64,000 nt of DNA from Labilithrix luteola (GCF_001263205.1 NZ_CP012333.1:6500501-6564500); one strand, 5' to 3'; shown: positions 43,963 to 54,578, numbered from the stretch's first letter. Numbers and translations are program-made. The notes: generated from the letters alone by a model not told the origin.

Positions 43963-45369
43963 TCAGGGGCCGCGCGACCCGTGTGAACCGCGGTTCTCGG
44001 GCACCATGACATAGGGATCCGGAAGGATCGAGTCACTTGTAGTCCCAGGTTCCGCGCGCGCAAGGCTCACCTCGAATCGGGCGCCGGGCCGCGCGTCGGC
44101 GGTGCTCGCAGGAGCGCCCTTTTCGAGCACGTTCGTGACGGTGATGCGGGCGCCGTATTTGGCGTGGTCCTCCATGATCCTGCGTACCACTGCCAATCCG
44201 ATGCCAGAGCCCTGTTGGCGTGTCGTGTAGAACGCATCGAAAATTTTTCCGATGGCTTCTTCGGCGATGCCCGGGCCCTGGTCGGTCACCGTCATGCGCA
44301 CGTGACCGTCGACTTCGGCGACGGAGATCGTCACGGTCGACCCTGCGGGACTCGCCTGCACGCCGTTTCGGACGAGGTTCCAGAGGACCTGGCGCATCTG
44401 CGCGCCGTCGCAATGAGCCCAGACGGCGTCGCTGGATCCCTCGTAGCGAACTGCCACGTCGCCCGAACCGCTGCGGTCCGAGCGGGAGGCGAGGGCGACG
44501 ACTTCGCGCGCTAGCCGGCCGACGTCGACGTTGCGCGGCTGCGGAGGCCTCGGCTTCGAGAGGTCCATCATGTCCGAGACGAGATGATTCAGACGCGCCG
44601 CTTCGCGATGGATGATGTCGCAGAGGCGGCGATCGTCGGAGGAGAGCCCCGGCGCTTCGCGGAGAAGCTCGATCGAGCCGGAGATGGATCCGAGCGGGTT
44701 TCGGATCTCGTGGGCGAGCCCGGCTGCGATTCGTCCGAGGAGCGCGAGCCGCTCGGCCGCGAGTGCGCGCTCGTTGGCCTCCACGAGAGCACCACCGGCG
44801 CGGCGTAGACGCTCCGCGAGATACCCGGCAAGGAGCGTGACGACGACGATGCCGAGCACGTTGACGAGGACGGGGTAGGCCATCCCGTTCCACGTGACGA
44901 TGTAGTTCGCGTCGGCCTGATCACTCGGTGGCTGTGTCCACCCGAGCGCGAACGACGCACACATCAAGAGGAAGAACGTGATGCCCGCGATGCCCGCCAT
45001 GGCCGCGCCGCGCAAGCCGACGAGGATGGCGGCGACGAGGCAGGTGAGGCCGTAGAACGACGTCGCGCCGCTCGTGGCGCCGCCCGAGACGTAGACGATC
45101 GCCGTCCACGTCATCTGGTCGAGGATGATCTGGGCCTCGGCGAGGCGCTTGAGGTGTCTTCCCTGGCGGAGGACGATCGCGTAGGCCGCCGCGAGCGCGT
45201 AGGCCGCGCCGATCGACCAGAAGACGATGGCCTGGCTCTCCGGGTAGCGACCGAGCGCGCCGCGAAGATAGAAGAACGCCGTCGCGGCGAGCAGGAGCGA
45301 GAGGAAGAGAAGCCTCAGCCCCGTGATCCACGCGAGCCGATTCGCGAGGCGATCGTCGTCCTCAGTCAT
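43963..45369 (-). CDS. pilS: Sensor histidine kinase PilS-like
   Basis: A 468-residue membrane sensor kinase, ATG 45369. About six hydrophobic segments (residues 12-190) form the PilS-type input domain. A short helix (ERLRRAGGALVEANERALAAERLALLGRIAAG) leads to the HisKA site LAHEIRNPLGSISGSIELL and HATPase_c with NLVRNGVQASP (N box), DQGPGIAEEAIGKIFDAFYTT (G1) and GSGIGLAVVRRI (G2). Position next to pilC is the reason for the PilS call: in type IV pilus clusters PilS feeds PilR, which controls pilA. PilR is not encoded within the visible flank, so the partner lies elsewhere or this is a paralogue. Confidence 0.88.
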   Translation of the reverse strand: MTEDDDRLANRLAWITGLRLLFLSLLLAATAFFYLRGALGRYPESQAIVFWSIGAAYALAAAYAIVLRQGRHLKRLAEAQIILDQMTWTAIVYVSGGATSGATSFYGLTCLVAAILVGLRGAAMAGIAGITFFLLMCASFALGWTQPPSDQADANYIVTWNGMAYPVLVNVLGIVVVTLLAGYLAERLRRAGGALVEANERALAAERLALLGRIAAGLAHEIRNPLGSISGSIELLREAPGLSSDDRRLCDIIHREAARLNHLVSDMMDLSKPRPPQPRNVDVGRLAREVVALASRSDRSGSGDVAVRYEGSSDAVWAHCDGAQMRQVLWNLVRNGVQASPAGSTVTISVAEVDGHVRMTVTDQGPGIAEEAIGKIFDAFYTTRQQGSGIGLAVVRRIMEDHAKYGARITVTNVLEKGAPASTADARPGARFEVSLARAEPGTTSDSILPDPYVMVPENRGSHGSRGP

Positions 45370-45394
45370 CGCGTCATCGCGCCTTCGCCCGCGA

Positions 45395-46606
<1,212 letters not shown>

Positions 46607-46654
46607 TGTCGGCAAAGGTTACCGACGAGGGGGTAGCTCGGTAAAGTATCCGCG

Positions 46655-47848
46655 GTGCGGTTGCCGCTTATCGAAACGCCTGCGGAGCTAGCCGAGACGC
46701 TCGTCGAAGCCGGCGTGGCGAATGCCGTCGCTGCCGGTTTTGCCGCGAGAATGCCCGACGGCAAGTGGGAGGTTTCGTCAGGAGAGGCGTGCGCGCGCGG
46801 TCTCTCCGGCACGCCGCGCGTGCGTGCGGCCTCGGGAATCGTGTTCGATCTGGCGAGCGTGACGAAGCCCATGACCGCCATGGCCTTCGCGTGCTCGGGG
46901 CTCGACCCGCAACAGACACTCGCCGCAACGGTCGGCGAGGTGTCGGCCACGGCAAGCGCGGCGGCTCCGGTCGAGCTCCTTCTCGCACACCGTGCCGGTC
47001 TGCTCGCTCACGTACCTCTTTATCGAAGTCTCGTCGGCCGCGGTACGCCTCGCACGGCTGCGCTCGCGCTTGCGGCGTCCTCACGACGCCCCGAGGCCCT
47101 CGGCGCCATTCCTCCCGCCGGATTCGACCCGGTCTACAGTGACCTCGGATACTTCCTCGCCGGCGAAGTTCTGGCGCGTCGCCTTCGAGCGCAGGACGCC
47201 GGTGAGGCCATCGAGAACGTGGTCGTCGATGCGCTCTCCCTGCGCGACGAGCTCGGTACTTCGAGGGCGCTCGGCCTCCGTGGGGTCGACTTCCACGATC
47301 GCGTGGCACCCACCGAGGTTGTCGAGCAACGTGGCGGCGAGATCCGCGGCGTCGTCCATGACGAGAATGCATGGGCGATCGGCGGCGAGGGCGGCGAAGG
47401 CCACGCCGGGATGTTCGGAACGGCGCGTGCGCTCCTCGCGTTCGGCCGCGCCGTCTTCGATGCCGTCGTGCATGGCGAAGGTCCGCTCGCACGAAGCTCT
47501 GGCGAAGACCCGCGACGCTGGCGTGGCGCGCGGAAGGAGGAGCTCGCGTGGCTCGTCGCGCCACGGCCGGGCGGGACCTTGCTCGCCGGTTTCGACGGCA
47601 AGAGCGAGCATGGGTCGAGCGCCGGCGAGGCTGCCGGACCGCGTACGTTCGGCCATCTCGGATTCACCGGAACGAGCCTGTGGATCGATCCGGATGCCTC
47701 CGCGTTGGTCGTGCTGTTGACGAATCGTGTGTATCCTACACGTGAAAGCGCTCTCATCCGCGTCGCTCGGCCGCAGGCTCATGACGCGCTCTTCCGGATG
47801 GCAGCGCGTGCACAGACCGCCACACACTCGCCTCGCCAAGGGCGATAG
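46655..47848 (+). CDS. Serine hydrolase of the beta-lactamase/PBP-like family
   Basis: A 397-residue class C beta-lactamase-fold hydrolase, GTG start at 46655. The SxxK motif is SVTK (Ser68, Lys71) in FDLASVTKPMTAMAFACSGL, the second motif is YSD (161-163, usually YxN) and the KTG-equivalent is HLGFTGTSLWIDP. Members range from esterases to peptidoglycan D,D-peptidases. There is no signal peptide, so a cytoplasmic esterase is more likely than a lactamase. It is 18 bp upstream of the AarF-type kinase gene on the same strand. Confidence 0.9.
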   Translation: MRLPLIETPAELAETLVEAGVANAVAAGFAARMPDGKWEVSSGEACARGLSGTPRVRAASGIVFDLASVTKPMTAMAFACSGLDPQQTLAATVGEVSATASAAAPVELLLAHRAGLLAHVPLYRSLVGRGTPRTAALALAASSRRPEALGAIPPAGFDPVYSDLGYFLAGEVLARRLRAQDAGEAIENVVVDALSLRDELGTSRALGLRGVDFHDRVAPTEVVEQRGGEIRGVVHDENAWAIGGEGGEGHAGMFGTARALLAFGRAVFDAVVHGEGPLARSSGEDPRRWRGARKEELAWLVAPRPGGTLLAGFDGKSEHGSSAGEAAGPRTFGHLGFTGTSLWIDPDASALVVLLTNRVYPTRESALIRVARPQAHDALFRMAARAQTATHSPRQGR

Positions 47849-47866
47849 ACTAGGCTTCTCCGCCGT

Positions 47867-49741
47867 ATGTCTGCGTCCGAGCCGGATGCCTCCACGCGTG
47901 GAGACTCGGTCCCGGCCTCTGTCACAGGGGGCACCGGGGGCGGTCCGGCCGCGCGTGGGCGTCGCTCGCCGCGCCCGGGTCCCGAGCGCGGCGCCGCGCG
48001 TCCTTCACTCTCGCGCACCGGCGAGCGCGTCAGGCACATCCGTTACCGCGCGCGCAGCGAGAACCGTTGGCGGTTCGTCCGCGCGTACACGACGACCTTC
48101 CAGGTCATTTTCAGCTATCTCTTCCTTTTCTGGCGCGCCAAGCTCTTCGGGAAGTCGTACCGCGATCAGAACATCGCGGCCGTTCACCAGCGGAATGCGA
48201 GGCGCGTCTACGCGACGATCCTCCAGCTGCAAGGCCTCTTCATCAAGGTCGGCCAGCTGCTCTCGATCATGGCGAACTTCCTCCCCGAGGAGTTCCGGGC
48301 CGAGCTCGAGGGCCTCCAAGATCAGGTGCCGCCTCGTCCCTTCGAAGAGATCGCCCCGCGTGTCGAGGAGGAACTAGGGGCGCCAATCGACGAGCTCTTC
48401 GACGAGTTCCAGCGCACGCCCATCGCAAGCGCGTCGCTCGGGCAGGTTCATGAAGCGCGCATGCACGGCGAGGATCGTCGGCGTGTGGTCGTGAAGGTCC
48501 AGCACCAGGACATCGACGAGATCGTCCGGCTCGACCTCAAAACGATCCGCCGCATCATGAGCATCGTGCAGTGGTTCGTGCCGGTGCAGGGCCTCGACGC
48601 GTACTACCACCAGATCAAGGGCCTGCTGAGCCAGGAGCTCGACTTCTCCGCGGAGGCCGACAGCATCGAGCGTATCTCGGAGAACTTCGCGAACGATCCG
48701 CGCGTGATCTTCCCCACGCCGGTCCGCGAGCTCTCGACCAAGCGCGTTCTCACCACGACCTACGTCGAGGGAAAGAAGCTCACCGACGTCGCCGGCCTCG
48801 ATGCGATGGGCATCGACAAGAAGGAGCTCGCGAGTCGTCTGGTCAGGGTCTACTGCCAGATGATCTTCGTCGACGGCGTGTATCACGCCGATCCGCACCC
48901 CGGGAACATCCTGGTCAACTCCTCGGGCGATCTCGTGCTGCTCGACTTCGGCGCCGTCGCCGAGCTCTCGCAGCCGATGCGCGAGGGCATCCCCGAGTTC
49001 CTCGAAGGTGTCATCCGTCGCGATACCGACCGGCTCATTCGGGCGCTTCGCAAGATGGGATTCCTCTCGCGCACGAGCGACGAGGTCGTCAGCGAGAAGA
49101 TCATCGAGTACTTCCATCGCCGCTTCCAAGAAGAGGTGAAGCTCGAGTCCTTCAATCTGAAGGACATCAAGATCGATCCGCAGCGCGGCTTCGAGAACCT
49201 GCTCGACCTGCGGAAGATGAACGTCGGCTTGAAGGAGCTGTCGGGCGTCTTCCACGTGCCGCGCGACTGGGTGCTCCTCGAGCGCACCATTCTGCTCGTC
49301 TACGGCTGCTGCTCGATGCTCGACCCCGAGCTGAATCCGATGGCCATCATCCAGCCGTACTTGCAGGACTTCGTCCTCGGCAATCGCGACTGGCAGAAGG
49401 TCGCGATGGACACCGTTCGCGACATGGCGCTCGGTGCGGTCACACTTCCGGACGACCTTCGAAAGTACCTGGTTCGTGCGACCCGCGGCGAGATGGAGGT
49501 TCGGGTTCGCGGCGTCCAGGAAGGTGCACAGACGATCTACACGATCGGTCGACAGCTGATCTACACGGCCATCGGCCTTTCCACCGGCTTCGCTGCGTTG
49601 TCGCTTCACGGGCGCGGCGAAGACGGTATTCTCACTCAGTCGCTCGCGGGGGAGCGGGCTTCTGCGCGTTCATGTTGCTCCTATCCTCCATCTTCTCCAG
49701 GCCGAAGCGGCGATGAACGAGCGACGCAGGGCGCGCGGTGA
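47867..49741 (+). CDS. AarF/UbiB/ABC1-family atypical kinase
   Basis: A 624-residue ADCK/UbiB-like protein. After a low-complexity N-terminus (about 1-60), the hallmark motifs appear: LQGLFIKVGQLLSIMANFLP (KxGQ), FQRTPIASASLGQVHEARM (Ala-rich nucleotide loop), VVVKVQHQDI (lysine), DFSAEADS, VDGVYHADPHPGNILV, and LLDFGAVAELS (DFG). A C-terminal region with hydrophobic residues (LIYTAIGLSTGFAALSLHG) may attach to the membrane. UbiB-type kinases support quinone biosynthesis or lipid homeostasis. The next gene (histidine kinase) overlaps its end by 29 bp. Confidence 0.93.
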   Translation: MSASEPDASTRGDSVPASVTGGTGGGPAARGRRSPRPGPERGAARPSLSRTGERVRHIRYRARSENRWRFVRAYTTTFQVIFSYLFLFWRAKLFGKSYRDQNIAAVHQRNARRVYATILQLQGLFIKVGQLLSIMANFLPEEFRAELEGLQDQVPPRPFEEIAPRVEEELGAPIDELFDEFQRTPIASASLGQVHEARMHGEDRRRVVVKVQHQDIDEIVRLDLKTIRRIMSIVQWFVPVQGLDAYYHQIKGLLSQELDFSAEADSIERISENFANDPRVIFPTPVRELSTKRVLTTTYVEGKKLTDVAGLDAMGIDKKELASRLVRVYCQMIFVDGVYHADPHPGNILVNSSGDLVLLDFGAVAELSQPMREGIPEFLEGVIRRDTDRLIRALRKMGFLSRTSDEVVSEKIIEYFHRRFQEEVKLESFNLKDIKIDPQRGFENLLDLRKMNVGLKELSGVFHVPRDWVLLERTILLVYGCCSMLDPELNPMAIIQPYLQDFVLGNRDWQKVAMDTVRDMALGAVTLPDDLRKYLVRATRGEMEVRVRGVQEGAQTIYTIGRQLIYTAIGLSTGFAALSLHGRGEDGILTQSLAGERASARSCCSYPPSSPGRSGDERATQGAR

Positions 49742-50948
49742 GGCGCTCTCGACCATCGCCAGGTTGCTCGAACGGGAGGGCGAAACCGAGGCTCTCGCCG
49801 AGCTCGAGGACGTGGTCCGCGAGAGCGAACGGCGCATTCGCACCGAGCATGCGCTTCAGAGCACAGAGGCCAGCTTTCGCGCCCTCATCGAGAGCATGCC
49901 CGACGGCGTCATCGTCCATCGCGGCAGCCAGCTCCTCTACCTGAGCCCCTCCGGCCGCCGCATGTTCGGCTACGGGCCCGACGACGACGTGACCGAGACG
50001 CACGTTCTCGAACTCGTCCACCCGGACATGCGCGAACGCGTCGGTGCGCGCATCACGCAGACGCTCGAGGAAGGCGGGCCCACGCCTTTGCTCGAGGAGC
50101 GTCTGATCCGTCGCGATGGGACGGCCTTCGTTGCCGAGATTCTGGCTCTCACGACCAACTTCGACGGCGAGCCCGCCGTGCTCGCCATCGCGCGCGACAT
50201 CACGGTTCGCAAGCAGGTCGAAGCGCAGCTCGTGACGAATGACCGCTTGGCCTCGCTCGGCCGTCTCGCGGGATCCGTCGGCCACGAGTTGAACAACCCG
50301 CTCGCGTACGTGCTCGGCAACGTGACCTTAATGGAGCGCGAGCTCGCACGCGGAGCGACCATGTCCGCGAGCGTTGTCGCGCGCTTCTCCTCGTACGTGG
50401 AGATGGTCAAAGAGGGCGCGCTTCGCATGCGCGACATCGTCCACGACCTCAAGACGCTTGCGCGCGGCGATGCGGGCGGCTTCGTGTCCGTGGACGTGCA
50501 ACACATCCTCGACGTTTGCGCGAACATGGCGGAGCACGAGCTGCGTTCACGCGCCCGCATCGTGAAGGAATACCGCGACCGCGTCTTCGTCTGGGGAATC
50601 GAGTCTCGGCTCGGGCAGGTCTTTTCGAATCTGCTCCTCAATGCAGCCCAGGCGATTCCCGCCGGGAACGTCGACGACAACGAGGTGCGCCTCGTCGTCG
50701 CCGCGCACCATCGCGATCGGGTGTTGGTCGAAATCCTGGACACGGGAATCGGTGTTCCGCCGGAGGACTTCGATCGTATTTTCGAGCCGTTCTTCACCAC
50801 GAAAGAGGGGCTCGGCACGGGCCTCGGCCTCTCGATCTGCCACGGTATCGTGACCTCGATGGGCGGCACGATCTCGGCGGAGCCGGGGCCCGAACGAGGA
50901 ACGCTCTTCCGATTGGTGCTGCCGTCTTCGGCACCCTCGAACGGCTGA
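49713..50948 (+). CDS. Cytoplasmic PAS-domain sensor histidine kinase
   Basis: A 411-residue soluble histidine kinase. Residues 1-55 are an acidic helix, then PAS (about 52-175: SFRALIESMPDGVIVHRGSQLLYLSPSGRRMFGYG ... AIARDITVRKQVE), a short helix, HisKA with GHELNNPLAYVLGN (His near 192), and HATPase_c: NLLLNAAQAIPAG, ILDTGIGVPPEDFDRIFEPFFTTKEGLGTGLGLSICHGIV and a final strand. There is no membrane helix. It overlaps the AarF-kinase gene by 29 bp, so it is co-translated. No response regulator is nearby. Confidence 0.93.
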   Translation: MNERRRARGEALSTIARLLEREGETEALAELEDVVRESERRIRTEHALQSTEASFRALIESMPDGVIVHRGSQLLYLSPSGRRMFGYGPDDDVTETHVLELVHPDMRERVGARITQTLEEGGPTPLLEERLIRRDGTAFVAEILALTTNFDGEPAVLAIARDITVRKQVEAQLVTNDRLASLGRLAGSVGHELNNPLAYVLGNVTLMERELARGATMSASVVARFSSYVEMVKEGALRMRDIVHDLKTLARGDAGGFVSVDVQHILDVCANMAEHELRSRARIVKEYRDRVFVWGIESRLGQVFSNLLLNAAQAIPAGNVDDNEVRLVVAAHHRDRVLVEILDTGIGVPPEDFDRIFEPFFTTKEGLGTGLGLSICHGIVTSMGGTISAEPGPERGTLFRLVLPSSAPSNG

Positions 50949-50965
50949 GAGCCGCGGGAGCCCGC

Positions 50966-51003
50966 GGGACCTGACCGCGTCTGCAACTGGCGGTTCAGGT
51001 CCC
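50966..51003. terminator. Strong bidirectional terminator hairpin
   Basis: GGGACCTGACCGC (50966-50978) pairs with GCGG-T-TCAGGTCCC (50990-51003), a 13-bp stem with one bulged T, in the 68-bp gap between the convergent histidine kinase and aminotransferase genes. A second inverted repeat CCGCGGG-AG-CCCGCGG lies immediately to its left (about 50952-50967). Confidence 0.65.
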
Positions 51004-51016
51004 TAGCGCGCAGCTC

Positions 51017-52351
51017 TTAGAGCGTCGATTCGAGCGCGGAGAGCGCGGCGTCGACGGCCCCCAGACCGGCGTCGAGCTCGTCTTTCGTCACGGTGAGCGG
51101 CGGCGCGATCATCGCGACGTTGAACTTGCCGAACGTGTAGACGCCGCGCTTGCGGAGCTCGGCGTAGAACGTCTTCATCACGCCGAGGCCACCTTCACCG
51201 TGCCACGGAACGAGCGGCTCCTTGGTCGCGCGGTCCTTGACCATTTCGAGCGCGAAGAACGCGCCGACTCCACGAACGTCGCCGACGATGCGATGCTTCT
51301 CGGCGAGCGCGGTGAGCCCGCTGCGAAGCCAACCTTCGACCTCGCGCGCCCGATCGAAGAGCTTCTCTTCCTTGTACGCACGCACGGCGGCGAGGCCCGC
51401 AGCGACGCACATGGGGTGGCCGGAGTACGTGTGACCGGACGGGAGGGCGCGCGCGTCGAACGTCTTCGCGAGCGACTCACGGATCATGACGCCGCCGAGG
51501 GGTAGGTAGGCCGAGGTGACGCCCTTGGCGAACGTGATCATGTCCGGGACGACGTCGAACCGCGTCGAGCCGAACGCCGAGCCCGTGCGCCCGAAGCCCG
51601 TCATGACCTCGTCGCAGATGAGAAGAATGCCGTGCTTCTCGGTGAGCGCGCGGAGCGCCGGGAGATAGCCGTCCGGGTAGACGATGACGCCGTTCGAGCC
51701 GACGACGGGCTCGATGAGGATCGCCGCCACGCGTCGCGGATCCTCGTGCATGAGGACGCGCTCGAGGTTCTCGATGGCGCGCGACGTCTCTTCTTCGGGC
51801 GTGCTCGCGTAGAAGGGCGAGCGATACGGATAGGGAGCCCAGAAGCGCATGATGCCGGGGCCGCCCGGCTCACCGTGCCAGCGGCGATCTTCGCCGGTGA
51901 GCGCGATGGCCGTGCCGGTCGAGCCGTGGAACGAGCGATAGGCGGTCAGGATCTTCTGGCGGCCCGTGATGGCGCGCGCGATGCGGACGGCGTCGTCGTT
52001 CGACTCGGCGCCCGTGGTGGTGAAGAACGTACGCGCACCTTCGGTCTTCCAGGGGGAGATCGAGACGAGCTCTTCGGCGAGCTCGGCGCGCTTGTCGTTG
52101 AAGAGACTCGGCGCGGCGTAGGCGAGCGTCTGCGCCTGCTCTTGGATCGCGCGAACGACCTTGGGGTGGTTGTGCCCGAGGTTGACCGCGATGAGCCCGC
52201 TTCCGAGGTCGAGGTACTTGTTGCCGTCGCTGTCGAAGACGTAGCGCCCGTCGCCGCGGACGATGACCGGTGCCGAGAGGCCTCCCTGCGCAACCCAGGG
52301 CGTGAGGACGTACTTGGCGTGCTTGGCTTGCAACTCGGCGGTGGTGCTCAT
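51017..52351 (-). CDS. Class-III aminotransferase (PLP-dependent)
   Basis: A 444-residue omega-amino-acid aminotransferase. Core motifs: FDSDGNKYLDLGSGLIAVNLGHNHPKVVRAI, TTTGAESNDDAVRIAR (phosphate-binding), AYRSFHGSTGTAIALTGEDRRW, ILLICDEVMTGFGRTG with the PLP-contacting Asp, and the Schiff-base lysine in MITFAKGVTSAYLPLGGVMI. The length and motifs fit the group of taurine/beta-alanine/putrescine:pyruvate aminotransferases; the amine substrate cannot be told apart by eye. It is alone between a terminator and an alkyltransferase-like gene. Confidence 0.92.
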   Translation of the reverse strand: MSTTAELQAKHAKYVLTPWVAQGGLSAPVIVRGDGRYVFDSDGNKYLDLGSGLIAVNLGHNHPKVVRAIQEQAQTLAYAAPSLFNDKRAELAEELVSISPWKTEGARTFFTTTGAESNDDAVRIARAITGRQKILTAYRSFHGSTGTAIALTGEDRRWHGEPGGPGIMRFWAPYPYRSPFYASTPEEETSRAIENLERVLMHEDPRRVAAILIEPVVGSNGVIVYPDGYLPALRALTEKHGILLICDEVMTGFGRTGSAFGSTRFDVVPDMITFAKGVTSAYLPLGGVMIRESLAKTFDARALPSGHTYSGHPMCVAAGLAAVRAYKEEKLFDRAREVEGWLRSGLTALAEKHRIVGDVRGVGAFFALEMVKDRATKEPLVPWHGEGGLGVMKTFYAELRKRGVYTFGKFNVAMIAPPLTVTKDELDAGLGAVDAALSALESTL

Positions 52352-52438
52352 GTGGGCATCCTACGCCCGCGCCGCCGGCCCTGTCAGCTCTCGGCGATGG
52401 GGCGCGACGATGAGCCCTCGAAGAGACGCGAGAGTTCG

Positions 52439-52756
52439 TTAGCGCAGCCGAGGCTTCCACCCGTAGCGCGCGAGATCGATCCGGCCGTCGCGTTCGAAGC
52501 GAACCCCTTCGGCTTCCAACATCGCTCGCTGCAGGCCCGGATGCTGGTCGTCGGTCGAGATGCCTCCCGAGGCGTTGACCACGCGCTGCCATGGAATGCG
52601 GTCGTCTCCCGCCGCGCGAATCGCCCAACCGACGCCGACGGGGGTGAGTCGACGACCGATCAGCTGGGAGATCTGCCCGTACGTGGCCACCCGCCCGCGA
52701 GGGATCTTCTTCACGATCTTCCAGACGGCTTCGAAGGGGCGATCGACGTTGGCCAT
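52439..52756 (-). CDS. Alkyltransferase-like (ATL) DNA-repair protein
   Basis: A 105-residue protein matching the C-terminal DNA-binding domain of O6-alkylguanine-DNA methyltransferase: PFEAVWKIVKKIPRGRVATYGQISQLIG and GWAIRAAGDDRIPWQRVVNASGGIS. The acceptor-cysteine motif PCHRV is PWQRV (55-59), with Trp at the Cys position, as in ATL proteins that bind alkylated bases and recruit nucleotide excision repair. The His-to-Gln change is also notable. It is not a methyltransferase. The methyltransferase-type gene at 52787 ends 31 bp upstream. Confidence 0.92.
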   Translation of the reverse strand: MANVDRPFEAVWKIVKKIPRGRVATYGQISQLIGRRLTPVGVGWAIRAAGDDRIPWQRVVNASGGISTDDQHPGLQRAMLEAEGVRFERDGRIDLARYGWKPRLR

Positions 52757-52786
52757 GAATGCCTCGAATCGATGGATACGCGGCGC

Positions 52787-53518
52787 TCATGGCCGGCGTG
52801 CGCAGACGAGCATGAAGGGCGGTCGATGACGCTCGACGGCCCAGTCCGGATGCTCCTCGATCTGAGCATCGGTTGGCGCCCACTCCTCGAGATGAACGAG
52901 CGCGAAGCCGACGCGGAGCAGCGAATTGACGTACGTGGCGATCGTGTGGTGTTGCTTGACGACACCTGGCGCCAGCCAGTTCGTCACGCGCGGCCCTTCG
53001 GCGAGGTAGTCGTCGAGAGGCCACACGGTGCGCCCCCCTTCGTCCGTGAGCCAGCTCGGCTCGCTAGGCGCCGTGAAGAGCGGATGCTCGACAGAGAACA
53101 CGAAGGTGCCGCCCTCGACGAGCGCGCGATGCGCTTTGGCGAAGAGCGCCTCGAGGTTCGCGAGGTAGTGGATCGTGAGGGAGCTGTAGACGACGTCGAA
53201 CGCCGACTCCGGCAGCGTGAACGCCTCGAGGTCCGCACGTTCGTAGGTGATCCCAGGCTCGCTCGTCGACGCGTGGGCGCGGGCAAGCATGTTCTCCGAG
53301 AGGTCGAGGCCGAGTACGTGCGCGGCGCCTTGGTCGGCGGCCCACCGGCAGAACCATCCGAAGCCGCAGCCGAGGTCCACCACGCGCTTGTGCTGAAGGT
53401 CGGGGACGAGCGCGCGGAGCGCCGGCCATTCGGGCGCACCCTGAAGCCCGCGGAGGGATCGGTCGAGTTTGCCGTATGCGGCGAAGAAGTCGTCCTGGTC
53501 GTAGATGTTCTGGGCCAT
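52787..53518 (-). CDS. SAM-dependent class I methyltransferase
   Basis: A 243-residue methyltransferase of the UbiE/Methyltransf_11-type. SAM-binding motif I is VVDLGCGFGWFCRWAADQGA (about 46-65), motif II LGLDLSEN, motif III FDVVYSSLTIHYLANLEALF and a later FVFSVEHPLF. The substrate is open. ATG at 53518; the gene is divergent from the SDR gene at 53645 by 126 bp. An ATL gene lies 30 bp downstream, possibly co-transcribed. Confidence 0.9.
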   Translation of the reverse strand: MAQNIYDQDDFFAAYGKLDRSLRGLQGAPEWPALRALVPDLQHKRVVDLGCGFGWFCRWAADQGAAHVLGLDLSENMLARAHASTSEPGITYERADLEAFTLPESAFDVVYSSLTIHYLANLEALFAKAHRALVEGGTFVFSVEHPLFTAPSEPSWLTDEGGRTVWPLDDYLAEGPRVTNWLAPGVVKQHHTIATYVNSLLRVGFALVHLEEWAPTDAQIEEHPDWAVERHRPPFMLVCARRP

Positions 53519-53644
53519 GGCTGACGTCGAAGTCGGGCTGCCGAAGTTTCGAACACCTTAGCTCCTCGACTGTTCGAAAACGCGACGGAGCACGCATTTT
53601 GCCGGCTCTTTTTGATCGGCACGAGCCGTGCTCCAGGAATCCGC

Positions 53645-54433
53645 ATGGACCTCGAACTCGAAAACAAAGTCGTTGTCGTGACTGGTGCAAGCAAGGGGAT
53701 TGGCCTCGCGATCACGCAGGCGTTCGCCGCCGAAGGGGCGCGGGTGGTGGCGGGCGCGCGGACCGTCGATAGCCTGAAGTCGCTCGATCGCGTGCTTCCC
53801 GTTGCCGTCGATCTCGCCTCGCCCGAAGGGCCTGGTCGTCTCGTTCAGCGTGCGCTCGACGAGCACGGTCGCATCGACGTTCTGGTGAACAACGTGGGCG
53901 GCGTGCGCATTCGACTCGGCGGCCTCCTCGCTACGAGCGACGAGGAGTTCCAGTGGGCGCTGCAGATGAACTTCTTCTCGGCACTGCGTGCGACGCGCGC
54001 CGCGATCACCGCGATGCTGCCGAAAGGCGGCGGCACGATCGTGAACGTCGCCTCGGTGAATGCGTTCTTCCAGCCCGACGCGGGGACGATCGACTATGGC
54101 GCCGCCAAGGCTGCCCTGGTGAATCTCACCAAGACGCTCTCGCAGGAGTTCGGGCCGAAGGGAATTCGCATCAACGACGTTTCGCCGGGGCCCGTCGAGA
54201 CCGACCTGTGGCTCGGCGAGAATGGTGTCGCCCATACGGTTGCGCGAGCGATGGGGACCGATGCCGACACCGCCAAGAAGAAGGTGCTCGAGAGCATCGG
54301 AGGCCTCGCCACCGGTCGCATGACGAAGCCGGAAGAGGTCGCGACTCTCGTGGTGATGCTCGCCTCGAACCGAACGGCGAACGTGACGGGGTCGAACTTC
54401 GTTATCGATGGCGGCCTCATCAAGACGACGTAG
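53645..54433 (+). CDS. SDR-family oxidoreductase
   Basis: A 262-residue classical SDR with all motifs: TGASKGIG (about 13-20), NNVGG in VLVNNVGGVRI, catalytic Ser in VNVASVNAFFQPDAGTIDYGAAKAALVNL with Tyr-x3-Lys (YGAAK), and SPGPVETDL. Substrate specificity is not inferable from sequence. Start ATG 53645 gives the usual MDLELENKVVVVTG; a frame opening at 53612 adds 11 residues. It is followed by an AT-richer gap and the P450 gene on the same strand. Confidence 0.92.
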   Translation: MDLELENKVVVVTGASKGIGLAITQAFAAEGARVVAGARTVDSLKSLDRVLPVAVDLASPEGPGRLVQRALDEHGRIDVLVNNVGGVRIRLGGLLATSDEEFQWALQMNFFSALRATRAAITAMLPKGGGTIVNVASVNAFFQPDAGTIDYGAAKAALVNLTKTLSQEFGPKGIRINDVSPGPVETDLWLGENGVAHTVARAMGTDADTAKKKVLESIGGLATGRMTKPEEVATLVVMLASNRTANVTGSNFVIDGGLIKTT

Positions 54434-54578
54434 CCGCAAGGGCGGGGCGGGCGCTTCCGGTCACTCTCGATGTTTCGCCAGAGCGACAATATTGAATGCG
54501 GATCGTTGTCGCTGCGGCAATACACATTATTGAATTATCCCTATCGACGGTTGAAAGGGGGATTGACTCGAATAGGTA
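54434..54578 (+). promoter_or_regulatory. AT-richer leader of the P450 gene
   Basis: The 145 bp before the P450 start are markedly richer in A/T than the surrounding DNA, and ATTGAAT-like words occur twice (about 54489-54495 and 54528-54534). A TTGTCG at 54505-54510 lies at -35-like distance from ATTGAA-type sequence. A promoter is likely; the exact elements are uncertain. Confidence 0.35.
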
